Below are positions 25,009-37,374 of a stretch of 64,000 bases of DNA, piece by piece. Source of the stretch: Nymphaea colorata (Eukaryota > Streptophyta > Magnoliopsida > Nymphaeales > Nymphaeaceae); the NCBI RefSeq assembly GCF_008831285.2, contig NC_045143.1, positions 20,048,854 to 20,112,853 on the forward strand, read 5' to 3'. The position numbers and the translations under genes are program-made. Each line of letters opens with the position of its first letter. Position 1 is the stretch's first letter. Below the pieces are notes generated by a model. The model did no database searches. It was not told where the DNA came from and worked only from the letters and a program-made list of their open reading frames with translations.

Positions 25009-25887
25009 GTGACTGCACTGCAAGCTGAAGTCAAGGAACTTCAGATAAAGAACCACACACTACAGCGACAGATCCCTGTAGGTGGAGGTGACGATCAGCC
25101 AGCGAGGGTCGACGTTCAGAGGCCAGCGAAATACAATGGGACCCGAGATAGTCGAGTGATCGACAACTTTTTATTCCAAGTGGAATACTATCTGGATCTG
25201 CAAGGCGTTGTGGGGGACGACCTTCAGGTCAAGACTACAGCTATGTTGCTGGAGGGCGATGCTGTAGCATAGTGGAGATGAAAACGGCTCGACATTCAAA
25301 AGGGGATCTGCACAATAGACACTTTCGGTGATTTTCAGTGAGAGTTGAGAACTTAATTCATGCCCCCGAATGCGACACGTCATGCTTATCAGATGGTCGG
25401 TGAATTGAAACATATGGGATCTCTGCAAGATTATGTGAGAGCTTATCAAATGCTCATGTTAGATGTGTCAGATATGCAGGAACAAGATAAACTGAACTGG
25501 TTTATTTTGGGACTCCAATCGTTGGCACAATCCGAAGTGGAAAGGAGTAATCCAGAGACCTTGGAGGATGCTTATGTGGTAGCGGAACGCTTGGCCGATA
25601 CCCAGCGCAAGAGCTACACTAACACCTTCAGGCCCTCGAAGAAGCCTGACCATGAAAGAAAGAAAAAGGATCGACGGGAACGTAAAGATGAATCATCGAC
25701 TCAGCATCAAGTCGAGAGGAGGACATTCTTTCACAAAAATGACAACTCTCATAATAGAGTATTGAAATGCTGGTTTTGTGAAGGTAGCCACTTGGGAAGG
25801 CAATGTCCGAAGCATCAGAACAAAAACAATCAGGCAAGCTCTTCAAGACAATCTGCTGGTGCGGTACAAGGTGAAGAAGGAGAATGA
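25009..25887 (+). pseudogene. Gypsy gag remnant with zinc knuckle
   Basis: The N-terminal part (MTALQAEVKELQIKNHTLQ) is a coiled-coil-like lead-in. PAKYNGTRDSRVIDNFLFQVEYYL is the Ty3-gag capsid start. In-frame stops fall around 25270-25345. The second half continues from about 25360 with GSLQDYVRAYQMLMLDVSDM and ends with the knuckle CWFCEGSHLGRQCP, near 25770-25810. The sequence upstream of 25009 that should hold the gag start is already degenerate. Confidence 0.85.
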
Positions 25888-25893
25888 CCAAAG

Positions 25894-26634
25894 ATGGGTG
25901 CACTTCAACTTCTGAACACCTTAAGAAAGGAGGAAAAAATGCAGGTGATAGCGACACCTTCCAACGAGCTCATGTACCTAGAGATTTTGGTAAATGGAAG
26001 GCCTACTATGGTCATGGTAGACACGGGTGCCACGTATAACTTCGTCTCAAATGAAGAGGCGAGGAGATTCGGCCTCACCCTCGAGAAGGGAGAGTTACGC
26101 ATGAAGGCAGTGAACTCAGAGGCAAAACCCATCCACGGTATAGCTCGGAATGCGCTTGTGAAGATTGAGAGTTGGTCAGGAATAGCCAACTTCTCGGTGG
26201 TCCCGATGGATGATTTCTGGATGATCCTAGGAATGGAGCTCTTCAGTTCAACAAAGATGGTCCCGATGTCGCATCTGCATAGTATCAGTATCATGGACGA
26301 GAAGTCTCCTTGTATGGTCTCAACAATATCGGTTAAGAGGGATAAAGGTATGGCCGCAATGATATCTGCTCTTCAGTTGAAGAAAGGCCTAAAGCACGGT
26401 GAAGGTACGTACTTGGTGGCAATCAGAGAAGTGACTAATGACTCTCCTAGTTTGGTCCCAGAGGTGCTTGCGCTTCTCTTAGTGGAATTCGTAGGAACAA
26501 TGCCTGCGAAGCTCCCTAGATGGCTGCCACCTCGTTGTGAAGTGGATCATGCCATAAAACTCATTCCTGGTATCAAACCCCCGACAATGGCACCTTATCG
26601 AATAGCCCCTACAGAATTAAAAGAGTTTCGGTGA
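25894..26634 (+). pseudogene. Gypsy aspartic protease and start of reverse transcriptase
   Basis: The protease active site appears as VMVDTGATYNFVS (about residues 40-52), followed by the expected WMILGMEL flap-side motif. The last third leads into the reverse transcriptase with PPRCEVDHAIKLIPGIKPP and APYRIAPTELKE. A stop codon (FRstop) at 26632-26634 separates it from the next segment. Confidence 0.87.
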
Positions 26635-26637
26635 CAG

Positions 26638-27948
26638 TTGGACGAGATGCTAGCTGGAGGTATAATCAGACCCTCCAAAGCCCCTTTTGGTGCACCAGTG
26701 TTATTCCAAGCAAAATATGATGGTTTCAAAAGGCTATGTGTGGATTATCGAGCGCTGAACAAGGTAACGGTGAAAAACAAGTACCCCTTACCTTTGATTG
26801 CAGATCTATTTGATCAAGTAGGCGGAGCTCGAGTATTTTCCAAGCTGGACCTCAGATCGGGATATTAGCAAGTTCATATTGTTGACGGTAAAGAGCCAAA
26901 GACAACTTGTGTCACTCGCTACGGTGCCTTTGAATTTTTGGTAATGTCGTTCGGGTTGACGAATGCCCCAGCCACTTTTTCGACTCTAATGAACATGATA
27001 TTTTATCCGTACTTAGATAAGTTTGTGGTAGTCTATTTTGATGATATTATAGTGTACAAGGGCTCCATGGGAGATCATGTGGAACACTTGCGGATAGAGT
27101 TCAAGGTGTTGGAAGAAAATGAACTCTATGTGAAGCACGAGAAGTGCTTATTTGGTCAACAAGAAATCAGTTTTCTCGGTCATATTGTTGGAAAAGGTCA
27201 ACTGCGAATGGACACAGAAAAGGTGAGGGCTATTCATGACTGGAAAAAGCCAACCAATGTATCGAAGTTGCGTTCCTTTCTCGGTTTGGCGAACTACTAT
27301 CGGCGATTCATTGAGGGGTATTCTTTGATAGTTGCACCTCTCACTGATTTGCTGAAAAAGAACCAGACTTGGGCTTGGGAAGGACTTGAGGAAGATGCCT
27401 TTGAGAAATTGAAGAGGGCCCTCACGCAGGAGCCTATGCTCAGGTTACCCATCCACTTGAAGAAGTTTGAAGTCCACACAGATGCATCATATTTTGCTAT
27501 TGGCGAAGTGTTGATGCAGGAAGGTCACTCATTTGCCTATGAAAGCAGAAAACTTAAGGACGCGGAGCGTCGATATTCTGTCCACGAAAGGGAGATGACG
27601 ACCATTATCCATTGTCTTCGTACATGGAGACACTACTTGTTGGGAAGTCAGTTTGTGGTGAAGACTGACAATGTAGCCACAAGCTACTTCCAGACTCAAA
27701 AGAAGTTCAGCCCAAAGCAGGCTCGATGGCAGGAATTCCTTGCAGAATTTGATTTTGCCTTAGAGTACAAGGCGGGGAGAACAAACATCGTCGATGCACT
27801 AAGTCGGAAGGCGGAGTTGGCAGCTACTCGGACATCATCATCCGAAGCACAACTTGAGAGTGCTCTTCTCGGGCGGATTCGAGAAGGCATGAAGCAGGAC
27901 CCTGTGGCCAAGCACTTGGTTGAGACAGTTGAAGCGGAGAAAACGTGA
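26638..27948 (+). pseudogene. Gypsy reverse transcriptase and RNase H
   Basis: [20 protein letters not shown] and [10 protein letters not shown] are standard Gypsy RT blocks. A stop follows GY at 26866-26868, after which the frame continues. The catalytic YFDDIIVY box is intact near 27037-27060, with FLGHIVGKG and [15 protein letters not shown] after it. RNase H follows: [35 protein letters not shown], and [12 protein letters not shown] at the end. The framework is complete apart from the stop codon. Confidence 0.9.
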
Positions 27949-28772
27949 CGATTCTGGTTGCGTGATGGACTTCTGATGGCAAAAGGAGACGGGTTTTCAT
28001 GCCTAGATGGGGCAACCTTCGACGAGAATTGTTGAAGGAATGCCATGACTCATTGTAGGTTGGCCATCCTAGCCAGGAGCGGACGCTGGCGCTCCTCGAA
28101 CGTGGTTACTACTGGCCATAGATGCGCGATGATGTTGAAGCATATGTGAAAACATGCTTGATTTGTCAGCAGGACAAGAAAACGAATCAGAAGCCTGCCG
28201 GTCCCTTGGAGCCTCTTCCTATTCCAGAACGTCCGTGGGAATGCCTCTCCATGGACTTCATCGTCAGCCTACCCAAAGTTGATGGCTTCAACTCCATCCT
28301 TGTGGTTGTGGATAGGTTCTCGAAATATGCCACCTTCCAACCTCTAAGGAATGTTCTGCAGAGAAGACGACAGAATTGTTTGTGAAGCACATAGTCAAGT
28401 ACTGAGGCGTGTCCGAAAAGCATTGTCAGTGATCGGGACGCTTGCTTCACAGGGAAGTTTTGGCTCGAAGTATTTTGTTTGCTGGGTTCAGATTTATTAT
28501 TCTCAACGAGTTTCCACCCACAAACTGATGGCCAAATTGAACGGATCAATGGATTGTTGGAACAATACCTTTGGCACTATGTTAGCGTGAATCAAAAGAA
28601 TTGGGTGAAATTGTTGGATGTAGCTCAATTTTGCTACAATTTACAGAAGAGCGAGCCTTTTGGACATAGTCCGTTCGAGATAGACACTGGGCAACAACCG
28701 TTGATGCCTCATACCCTCGCCGCTCAAGAAAAGGGACGACCCACTTTTGCCTACCAGTTCGTTCGCGATTGA
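27949..28772 (+). pseudogene. Gypsy integrase, frameshifted
   Basis: The zinc-binding region is partly readable (CLICQQDKKTNQKPAGPL near 28150-28205). The core begins PWECLSMDFIVSLPKVDGF with the first catalytic Asp, followed by VVVDRFSKYATFQPL. After 28385 the frame breaks. It resumes from about 28479 with HPQTDGQIERINGLLEQYL, which includes the third catalytic residue (Glu in QIERIN), and runs to the C-terminal PFEIDTGQQP block. Confidence 0.87.
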
Positions 28773-28787
28773 CAGGAACAGACAGAG

Positions 28788-29330
28788 ATGGCTAAGGCGT
28801 TCTTACATAAGGCCGCCAAGAAAATGAAGAAGTTTGCGGATCGGAATCGAAGGCCGATGGAATTCCGAGTTGGTGACCAAGTCCTCGTGAAGCTCTATCC
28901 TGACCACATGGGCATTTTTCGTGGTCGACACAGGTCATTAATCCGCAAGTATGAGAGACCTTTCACAGTGCTGAAAAGAATCGGGAAGTTAGCCTGCAAG
29001 CTAGGCTTGCCGCCAGACTTTAAGGTGCATTCAATGTTTCATGTCTGTAACCTAAAGCCCTTATACTTTGATGAGGAAGACCCTGATAGAAGCGTCCCGG
29101 AACGAGACCCGATCTTACAGCGAGCCCCGTCGACCAAGCGAGCGGCGGACCGTCAGATGAAAGAAATTCTTTGGCACAAAACAAACTATCTAGGGGAACC
29201 AAAGAAGTACCAAGTGAAGTGGATAGGCGAACAAAATCCAACCTCAGAGTATGCCTTTCGTATGAAGCAGCGCTACCCGCTGGAAGTCAAGGCCTATCAT
29301 GAAGCTGCTGGTGCCGAGGACGGCGCTTGA
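28788..29330 (+). pseudogene. Gypsy integrase tail with chromodomain-like end
   Basis: GDQVLVKLYPDH, KYERPFTVLKRIGKLACKL and HSMFHVCNLKP are the integrase C-terminal (GPY/F-type) blocks of plant chromoviruses. The final 50 codons, EILWHKTNYLGEPKKYQVKW onward, align with the start of a chromodomain. The later aromatic-cage positions look weak. It ends 24 bp before the 3' LTR. Confidence 0.82.
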
Positions 29331-29354
29331 TTTGAAGGGGGGAACCTGTTCCCC

Positions 29355-29752
29355 TGTGTTTGAGAGTCTGTACAGTCCTTTGATTGTTTTGCAGTATACT
29401 TCCTTTGCTTATGTTGAGTCATTTGCTTATGCTCGTTTGCTTGTAAGGGAGTACCCTCCCACCGTCTAAGTGTCATGTATTGGGATTCTTAGTTTTGAGA
29501 GGTCGGCTTGGAAATCCTGTAAGCGGCTTCGGCCATCCTATATAAGTAAAGTTGAGATCATTCTCCTTGCTTATCTTTCTCGTGAAGTACTAATTTTTCA
29601 AGTTGAATACATTGTGAGATTTCTTTATTCACAAAGCATTCTTTATACACTTGTTTTCTAAAACTACCTTTGCGCCCCTTTCGGTGGTTTGAAGGCTTAC
29701 GGCAATCAGATTCTTGTCGTGCCGTACGGGCTGAAGGAGTCAGCCCGTGATA
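29355..29752 (+). repeat. 3' LTR of the Gypsy element
   Basis: About 398 bp. Compared with the 5' LTR it has a small extra segment near 29630-29645 and several scattered substitutions. The terminal CA appears changed to TA. Confidence 0.87.
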
Positions 29753-30069
29753 GCTAGATACCCAAACTGCAAGTGGTAACAAAGTGACACTCTAATTAAC
29801 AGATGTATTGTAGGTCCAATTAAATTCTAAGCTAGTCTTAAACCTCGGGATAGAAAGCTGACTTTGCCTCTCAGCATACCATTATAACAGAACGGTCATA
29901 TTCCTTTAACTTGAATCTGAGGCAAAATTTTGAAACAAACTGGAGGAATAAGCTTGTGACATGGTTCTGAAATTGGTTTTCTACACTATCCTTGGCTTTT
30001 ACATTTTCATTTTCACGAGTACTTAGCATCCATGCCACCTAAGAATTTAGCCATGATTAAAAGCCTTAA

Positions 30070-31205
30070 GGGCCTGTTTGGTAGGAGGGAAAGGGAGGGA
30101 AATGAAAGGAAAGGAAAGGGAAGGGAAGAGAAAGTGAATGAAATGGAATGGAAAGGAAAGAGTTGATTTAAAAAACTTGTTTGGCTAGAAAGGAAAGGAA
30201 ATGAAAGAAAAGACTACAAATCATGTTTGTTTGGACTACATAAAGGAAAAGAAAGGATAGAATTTATAATCATTTATAATAATACCCCTAACAGTCAAAA
30301 TGTTTAAAAGAAGAAGACGAGAGAGAGAAAGAAGCATTAGACGTTGGTGGGCAGAGTATGAGAGAGAAAAAATAAAAAAAAACAACAATGAAAAAGAAGA
30401 AGAAGAAGACGAGAGAGATAGAGAAGCATCAAACGTTGGTGGGTAGAGTATGAGGAGCACCCAAAAGCTGAAAAAAAATCTATAAGCAGTAGAAGAAGAA
30501 GAAGAAGACGAGAGAGAGAGAGAAGCATCAGACATTGGTGGGCAGAGTATGAGAGAGAAAAAACAAAAAAAACAATGAAAAAGAAGAAGAAGATGAGAGA
30601 GATAGAGAAGAATCAGACGTTGGTGGGCAAAGTATGAGGAGCACCCAAAAGCAGAAAAAAAAATCTATAACCAGAAGAAGAAGAAGATGAGAGAGAGAGA
30701 GAGAGAAGAATCTGGGCTTTCAATGAGAGAGAAAAAGCAGAAAAAACAACAATGAGAAGAAGAAGACGAGAGAGAGAGAGAGATGCACCTTGTTCTTTGC
30801 TTGTTGAAGACGAGCGTCCCTTCACTCCTTGAGAAGAAGTAGTAATGTGAGGAAGAGTTTCTTGCACAAGGGAGGAGGCCTCTCTCTTCCTTGCTTGTTG
30901 AAGATGTGAAAAGAATGGGAGGTTTGAGGTTTTTTGCTTGTTGAAGACGTGAAAAGAATGGGAGGGGTAATGTGGAAATAAAAACTCTTTCACTTCCCTT
31001 TCTTCCCTTTCCTTCCCAATCCGTCCGATTTGGGAGGGAAGAGATTTACATTACACAATCCCTTCCTTTCCTTTCCTTTCCTTCCCCACTCCTCGCAGCC
31101 AAACACGCTTTGCTTCTTTTCCTCTCTTTCCATCCTTTCTAATTAGCCAACCAAACAAAGGAGGGATTGCTCAACCCCTCCCTTTCATTCCTACCAAACA
31201 GGCCC
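30070..31205. mobile_element. PIF/Harbinger-like non-autonomous element (1136 bp)
   Basis: The left end GGGCCTGTTTGGTAGGAGGG and the right end (reverse complement GGGCCTGTTTGGTAGGAATG) form terminal inverted repeats that stay similar for about 30 bp. A 3 bp duplication TAA flanks the element (30067-30069, 31206-31208). This terminus and a TTA/TAA target are typical of Tourist/PIF-Harbinger elements. No transposase is encoded. The ends are rich in GGAAAGG and CCTTTCC, so the whole element can fold back. Most of the left half is a minisatellite. Confidence 0.87.
30311..30790. repeat. Minisatellite of about 90 bp units in alternating A/B forms
   Basis: Five to six units each start GA(C/T)GAGAGAGAGAGAAG and contain CGTTGGTGGGCAGAGTATGAG. 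Units then alternate between an A tail (AGAGAAAAAACAAAAAAAAC) and a B tail (GAGCACCCAAAAGCTGAAAA). They join through (GAA)n. Open frames on the minus strand here are Ser/Leu low-complexity artefacts. Confidence 0.85.
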
Positions 31206-31233
31206 TAAGAGGACTCCCTGAATAGAGGTTACC

Positions 31234-31629
31234 TGTAACGCTCGTTCCTTTTTTTTTAAGACAGGTTGGGCTGGAGCGGGTCCAGACCCAGACCCGAGTT
31301 CCACTCGTGCGACTTCTTCAACGTCTTCTTCTTCTCCTTCTTCGACTGTTTCCTCTGCTACGACTGCAGCAAGGAAGAAGTGGGCAGACGGGTTGTTGTG
31401 GCGGTGGATGGGACCGGCAGCGGCGACGGCGGCAGCTCGTGGGTAATATCTCTCGCCCTCTAGGCTCTATGTCTGCCTCTCCCCTCCCTGTCCCTCCTAC
31501 GCATCCTCTCCTCTCTGCAGCGTTTTCTCTCTCCCTCCATGCATGCTCTCCCTCTTCCTCCCACGCATCCTTGCAAGCTCCTCCTCTGCCTGCACTCTTC
31601 CCTCTTTGGCAGCACCCTCACTCTCACTC

Positions 31630-31665
<36 letters not shown>

Positions 31666-34315
31666 GCACTCTCACCCTCACTGCCGTTTTCCCATTTCTG
31701 TTCGAACCCTCTCTCTATCCGCCTCCCTCTGTCAGCGCCTCTCCCTGCCCACACGCTCCCTACTTGAGCTATCTCTCCCCAGTTTCTGATTGTTTTTCCC
31801 TTTTTCCCCAACTGAGCACTCTTCTTCACTGATTTTAACACTGTTTGATAGGATTCCAGCTTGGGGGACGTGTTTTTTTTCCACATAATAGCGATTAGAA
31901 GGTGTTAGTGGTGGAAGCAGCAATCAATTTTTGGCTTTGGCACTTGATCGAACGCTTGAGGCGACTGACAAGAGCATTGCGGCAGTTTGGACGCTAAATT
32001 TGGGGTGAGCAAGGCTAAATGAAACCTAAATTGTCGAATATTTTCTATTAGAGCATGTATAATTATTGTTTTAGCATGTTAGAAGTTAGAATTTGATGTT
32101 TAGGGATGCATGTTAGCGACTTGGCTTTTTGGGGAAAGTTTATGATTATGTTGGAGAAACGATGATTCATGTATATATTGACATTTTAAGCTTGAGGTGT
32201 TAATTTTTGAAGCAATAAGGAAGCATGGTAGAGATTGCAAGGTTGTGGGGAAGATTTAGAACCGTCTTAGGGAGCACATGGCACATGCTTTTGTGAACGA
32301 GTGTATCTTGGAGTGATTTGGGGAAAGTATACGTAAGTTGGATGTGACTATGGGGTTGACGCCTCGATTTAAGAAGGCAAATGAGAATTGGGTTGAGATT
32401 GATTGTTCGAAATAGTGAATTTTGACATTTGGTGGCAACGTCAAGAGGTTAGAAGGAGGTCTATTGGAGGGCTTGTAGGTCGACACTACCCGTCGACACC
32501 TTCTTGAGGCGATGACATGTGCCTCAATGATTTTGTTTTATGTTTGTTTGGATTGTAGAGATAACTAGTAGAAATCTTATCTTGTGGTTATGTCTGCAGG
32601 TACACCGGTCACGTCCCATCGACCTTGAGCGACCAGATTCGAAGCTCGAGGCATTTTGACGAGTTTTGAGGTCGTGCGACAGGTATGGCAGCATTTCAGG
32701 CAAATCCCTGCCTGGGCAAATGTGTGAATGTGTGTTCCTAGGATTGTGGGATCCTAAGATTGTGATGTGATTGATGGATTGTTTTGTGAACGATTGTGTG
32801 TATGCATGCAAATGGTTTGATATATGATATGATTTCTTTTGAAAGGCTATTAGAAGCATGTTTTGAAAATGTTACGCATGTGCATGTGCATGCTAGAATT
32901 GATAACTGTTTAGGACAGATGAGATGGAGATAACTGTTTAGGACAGATGAGATGGAGTATCGAGTCGAGTGTCTCCTCAACCCCAATTGTGCATTAGAAA
33001 GCATCCTAGAATGATAACTGCATAGGACAACTAAGAGCCAATCACAGATCGAGACTACTCTCTGTGGTTTGGCTAAGTTTTTCAAAGAGATGATTGATGT
33101 GATAATTGAAGTGACTGATGTGAAGGTTGTGTTTTGTTACATATACATTGCCGCGAAAAATGATGTCAATGAATAAATTGGAGGGTAATTGCACCCGTAT
33201 TGTATGATGGCTAGCTATGACTGTTAATATTATATATAGACATCGTGCGGAGGCGATTGGAGGTGTGGATGCACTTGTAAAGTGAACCAACCTCATGAGC
33301 TAGCCACTCATTTTGTGAATGTGCATTTGTAATGTTAATAATGAAAGAATAAGAGATGAGAGGCCAGTGGGTTGTGGCAATGTGTTTGGGAGACGTCCCG
33401 CTTTCACTACTGGTCTCGCATGTTCGAAGCGCAGGCGGTGCAAGGCCCCAGGGTACTGTTGTGTGTTGTGCTTAGAGCGTTGGACTCTCGCCTTCCCAAC
33501 CTGGGTGTCCTAGGGAAGGCTGAGTACATCTCCTTGGAATTCACACATCCATGGATGAGTGCTCTACCACTGCAGCGGGTGAATAGATCCATACTGTTCT
33601 GGGCCACCACGGGGGTTGTCGCTCGGCTGTAGGCCGCCCACGATGTGCATGTACCTGTGTTTGCACCCACAAGAACTGTCAATTCACTAAAGTTAATGAA
33701 ATGTATATGATTGATATGCATGAGAATGTTATGAATGAAATGACATGTTTGTTCGTGTCTTGCATGTGAGTTGAAAACATGTTACTGTGGCCATTGAGTG
33801 GCCTTTACATGTCGTGGTCTATGTTAGGGGTCTTTTTGGCAAATGATGTGGCTATGCCCTGACACGACATGTTGATAGATTGTTTTTATGATTGTTCTCA
33901 TATTTAAGCCCTACCTAAGAGGGTTTGGAATTTTCCTGGCTTGTTGCCACACTGTGAAGGCTAAGCCTTATGTTGTTTTATTTTTCAAGTTTTGGTGGAC
34001 CAGGGGCAGCAGGTTGAGCAGATGGTTTCACTCACGTCCTACTGGGGAGGTTTTGGGTCTTTTGTAGTGCCGGCACGTCTTATTTTGATTGTATTGATGT
34101 CTTGTTTTTGTTAGACATCAATTATATGTTTTTGAGCATTTTTGTCATACACTTAGATGTGATTTTGTATGAATCAAAGTTATATGAATGAAGGTTCGCC
34201 TCATTGTTTTTAATGGCATAGCTCCCTCTTTTGAATTGTTGTGTCATCACACTTCAACGCTTTAGGTTAACAAAAAAAAAATGTGTTTGAGGGTCAAAAA
34301 GGTTGGGGTGTGACA
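31234..34315. mobile_element. Solo-LTR-like element, copy 1 (3082 bp)
   Basis: It begins TGTAACGCTC, ends GGGGTGTGACA and is flanked by a perfect 5 bp duplication TTACC (31229-31233, 34316-34320). TG...CA ends with a 5 bp target duplication are LTR-retrotransposon features. No gag or pol trace exists inside, so it is a lone LTR or a coding-less LTR derivative. A related copy lies in opposite orientation at 50511-53435 and is alignable along nearly its whole length. The first 600 bp carry GC-rich and CT-repeat tracts (CT run about 31620-31662) that create spurious open frames. Confidence 0.87.
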
Positions 34316-34320
34316 TTACC

Positions 34321-36775
34321 TGCAACTCGACTTGAACAAACATCTCTTGATCTATTGGTAGCACCAAGAGGTTATTTGTTAAGGGGTTCATTTGATTATG
34401 TCTTCTTTCTAAATGCACGTCTCACTGAAGTGATAGGCACCAGGTTTTCCATAGTTCGCATTTCCCCCTCTTTTTAGGCATTTTTCTTTCCAACTCTATT
34501 GCACTGCTGTGCGTGTCACTCTCTCCCTTTTTTTCTTTTCTCTCATATTCTATCTTTTATTCTCTCACAAGCATTGACTCAAGGGACTTAGAATAGTTGG
34601 TTGAGTTGATGAGCAGACAAAGTCTATCATCATTTTGATTTGTGCATTAAGCCTCTTGGGACAAGTTGGCTCTCTCTCTCTCTACACCCCCCCAAACGAA
34701 GGATTTTTGTAACATATGATTGTTCCTTCTCCTTTGCAAAACTACTTTCTGCTTTCCATATTCCATACATGAAGCAACTCTGAGCTTGAGCTGACCAAAC
34801 CTGGGCTTGACTCTGCTGGCATTCAGCCCTAGCTGAGGTCCTAATTTAGATGATCCCAACCTATCTTTTTAGCTGTTTTGTTCCAATTCATAAAAAATAC
34901 AACTAATCATTTACAACCCTTTAATAAATCATCCAAAATTCGTCAAAATTTTAGGTATGAAATTAACTTTTCAAAAGTGGGACATTATAACCCACTCCAC
35001 TAAAGTACACACGTCTGCATGGGTGAAACTCAATAACCAGCTTTGGTATCACTATAACAACACTTCTACACCAGATTAAGCTTCTGGTTTGGTGGATTCT
35101 AGAATGCCATCGACTTTCATTTCAACACTAAAAAGACTAGGAACTAGATCATCTATCACTTGGTCAACCCACTTATCAGCCTCCCAAAATTTTTTGCAGT
35201 CTTATATACAAGACTAAACTTTTTGAAGATAGGCATTACAATTAACCCTTTAAGACACATACATCCATGATGTGGGGAACCCTAGGTCTGAACGTTAAAT
35301 CGGATTTGATACCACTTGTAGACACTTCAAATTTTTTACAACCAAAATGATTATTATACCCTTCATGAATATGATTATAAACTTGTTTCAAAAACGATTT
35401 CAAATGTAAGAGCCATGAATTACATTAGAGCCAAATTCTCCAGGTTGTCTTCACCTTAAATTCGCCATTTTGCCCCTAGTCATCCCCATGTCGCCCCAAT
35501 TTACTCTAATTTTAGAGAAAGTCTTGAAAATTGTTTTACCCAATATGAATCAAGGTTATTTCCATCTTTATAAGTCATGAGAACATTTAGAACGAGAACA
35601 CCTGCACACCTTTTCCCATATTTATTTATTTATTGCCGTGAGAACACCTGCACACATGATCAAACCTTTGATAGATTTTCCAAATATCAGTAGAGCATTT
35701 CCATCTTAATTTTTAGTTTTCAAGTCTGGATTCCAGTGTTAAAACAACCATTTCTAGGAAGTGGTATCCCATTTCCTCCACTTCCATGTCTAACCATTAT
35801 TGTTTGCTTGGTTTAAGTGAGTTAGCCTGAACTGAACTGAAATCGTATTCTTCAGTGCTGGATATAATTATCCTTGCAATTGATTCAAACAATTCTATCT
35901 CATAACATAATTGTAGTTTTCATGTCTCTCCTAGAGTGTTCATGACTGGATATTGTCATTGGTGACTTATGAACTGATTTTTGAGACATTTTAAATGTCA
36001 ATTCTCAATCTAATCAAGCTCGAAAAGCCTAGTTTTGTGCCAAAGATGAAAATGTCATTTGTGCATACATACATTATTTTCAAAGAAACCTAAGTTTGGA
36101 GGTACATGAACGAAACCAAGTGTATTCCAGCACGAGGCCTATGCCCAATAAAAGTTCACGTATGGTCTGTGCCTGCTTAGAGTTGAACTCAAGCAAGTTC
36201 AAACATAATGGAACCGCTTTGACCAGAACCGAACCTAGTTTGACTTGCATCTAGCTGAGTCCAAACCTAGATCAAGCCCAAGTCCACCCTGTGAACACTG
36301 AGCCCGAGCCATTAGATGCACACTAAGCCTAGTTCGAGCACTCGGATCCCAGATCTTTGATTCACATCATGATATTTGAACTCATGTCTATAATCCGTTT
36401 TAATTATGATCTAAATCTCTCAATCCATAATTCGATTTAAACTGTTAATCCAAGTCTTAGACCCAACTTCTTCTTTATATCGTATTCCAATGTCTCCAAC
36501 TTCTTAGATTCATGGCCTCCTTCATTGTCGAGAGTCGTTGACAAATCATAATTAAGTTGATGCTACTCCATGCTGGGTAGGGCGGCAGTGGATTATACAA
36601 CAAGATTATAGTAAAATGTACTATAAAATTTTATGATTTGACCTGGCAAAGCCATCGAGTCAACAGCTGACTAACTGATTCCGTCATCTGTCTTTGTGAT
36701 CGAGTGCCAACTATGACACACACACACACACATGCGTATACTTGATCAATGAGGTTGAAGCAAGTTCAACAAAAC

Positions 36776-36813
<38 letters not shown>

Positions 36814-37370
36814 TGTGTGAGGGACAAAAACTAGACCTTTTAAGTTTTTTGATAAAAAATAATTAAACAAAATAAACATTTTAATGTGTTTATAAAAACT
36901 AATTTAAGATAAATCATGATTTAAATTGTGTTGTTTTTATGAAAATTATTGATTAATCGACTACCAAAATTTTGATATTATAGGATCAATTCGTTTTTTG
37001 TTATTATGAAAAACATTATTAAACACAAATAGGAGCTAAATATGCATCTACCATCAACAGTTCGTATATGTAAGGTTGATCACATTTAAGCAGTCTGGTT
37101 TTTGTCCCTAGGACTTACCAATCTTTATCTCTCTCTCTTTGGACTATCTTTTTTTTTTTTTCTCTCTCTCTCTCTCCCTCTCTCTTTACTTCAAACTAAA
37201 ACATTATAGCTTGGTTGTATTTGAGCCCCAAATTTTTTGTCCGTTAAAACCATTTGTTTTTATGTGCTTTTATATGGTGGAGATTCGCTGCACCTTTATT
37301 TAAAAGTTTGAACCGTCCCTCCTATTATTCAAAAATTTGAACTGTGTTTACAGCCGCGAGGGACGATCTC
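34321..37370. other. Intergenic DNA without recognised genes
   Basis: The composition is ordinary AT-rich. The only structured sequences are a short CA repeat near 36715-36732, a (GA)16 run at 36778-36810 and a CT-rich run near 37150-37190. I found no coding signature on either strand. Confidence 0.55.
36778..36810. repeat. (GA)n microsatellite
   Basis: About 16 uninterrupted GA units. Confidence 0.95.
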
Positions 37371-37374
37371 CTTG

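Larger units (their letters stand above)
24291..29752 (+). mobile_element. Gypsy LTR retrotransposon (chromodomain type), decayed
   Basis: LTRs at 24291-24672 and 29355-29752 both start TGTGT(C/T)TGAGAGTCTGTACAG and share a TATATAAG promoter box (24477-24484, 29539-29546). The primer-binding site TGGTATCAGAGCCCC starts at 24675, and a purine-rich GAAGGGGGGAA tract (about 29334-29344) precedes the 3' LTR. Domain order gag, protease, reverse transcriptase, RNase H, integrase, chromodomain-like end identifies Gypsy (order RT before integrase). Several in-frame stops and frameshifts break the polyprotein. I saw no convincing target duplication; the 3' LTR seems to end in TA rather than CA. The 5' LTR begins about 320 bp upstream of the Der-type start codon, in the opposite direction. 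Confidence 0.93.

Noticed and set aside
30236-30993. Minus-strand Ser/Leu-rich frames
   Set aside because: Translation of the GAAGAAG/GAGA minisatellite in the Harbinger-like element.
31266-31923. Several overlapping open frames up to 160 codons
   Set aside because: They lie in CT-repeat DNA inside the solo-LTR-like element and encode Ser/Leu or Arg/Glu runs.
34681-34695. Short CT run followed by poly-C as a possible regulatory site
   Set aside because: Simple-sequence DNA in a gene-free stretch with nothing to tie it to a promoter.
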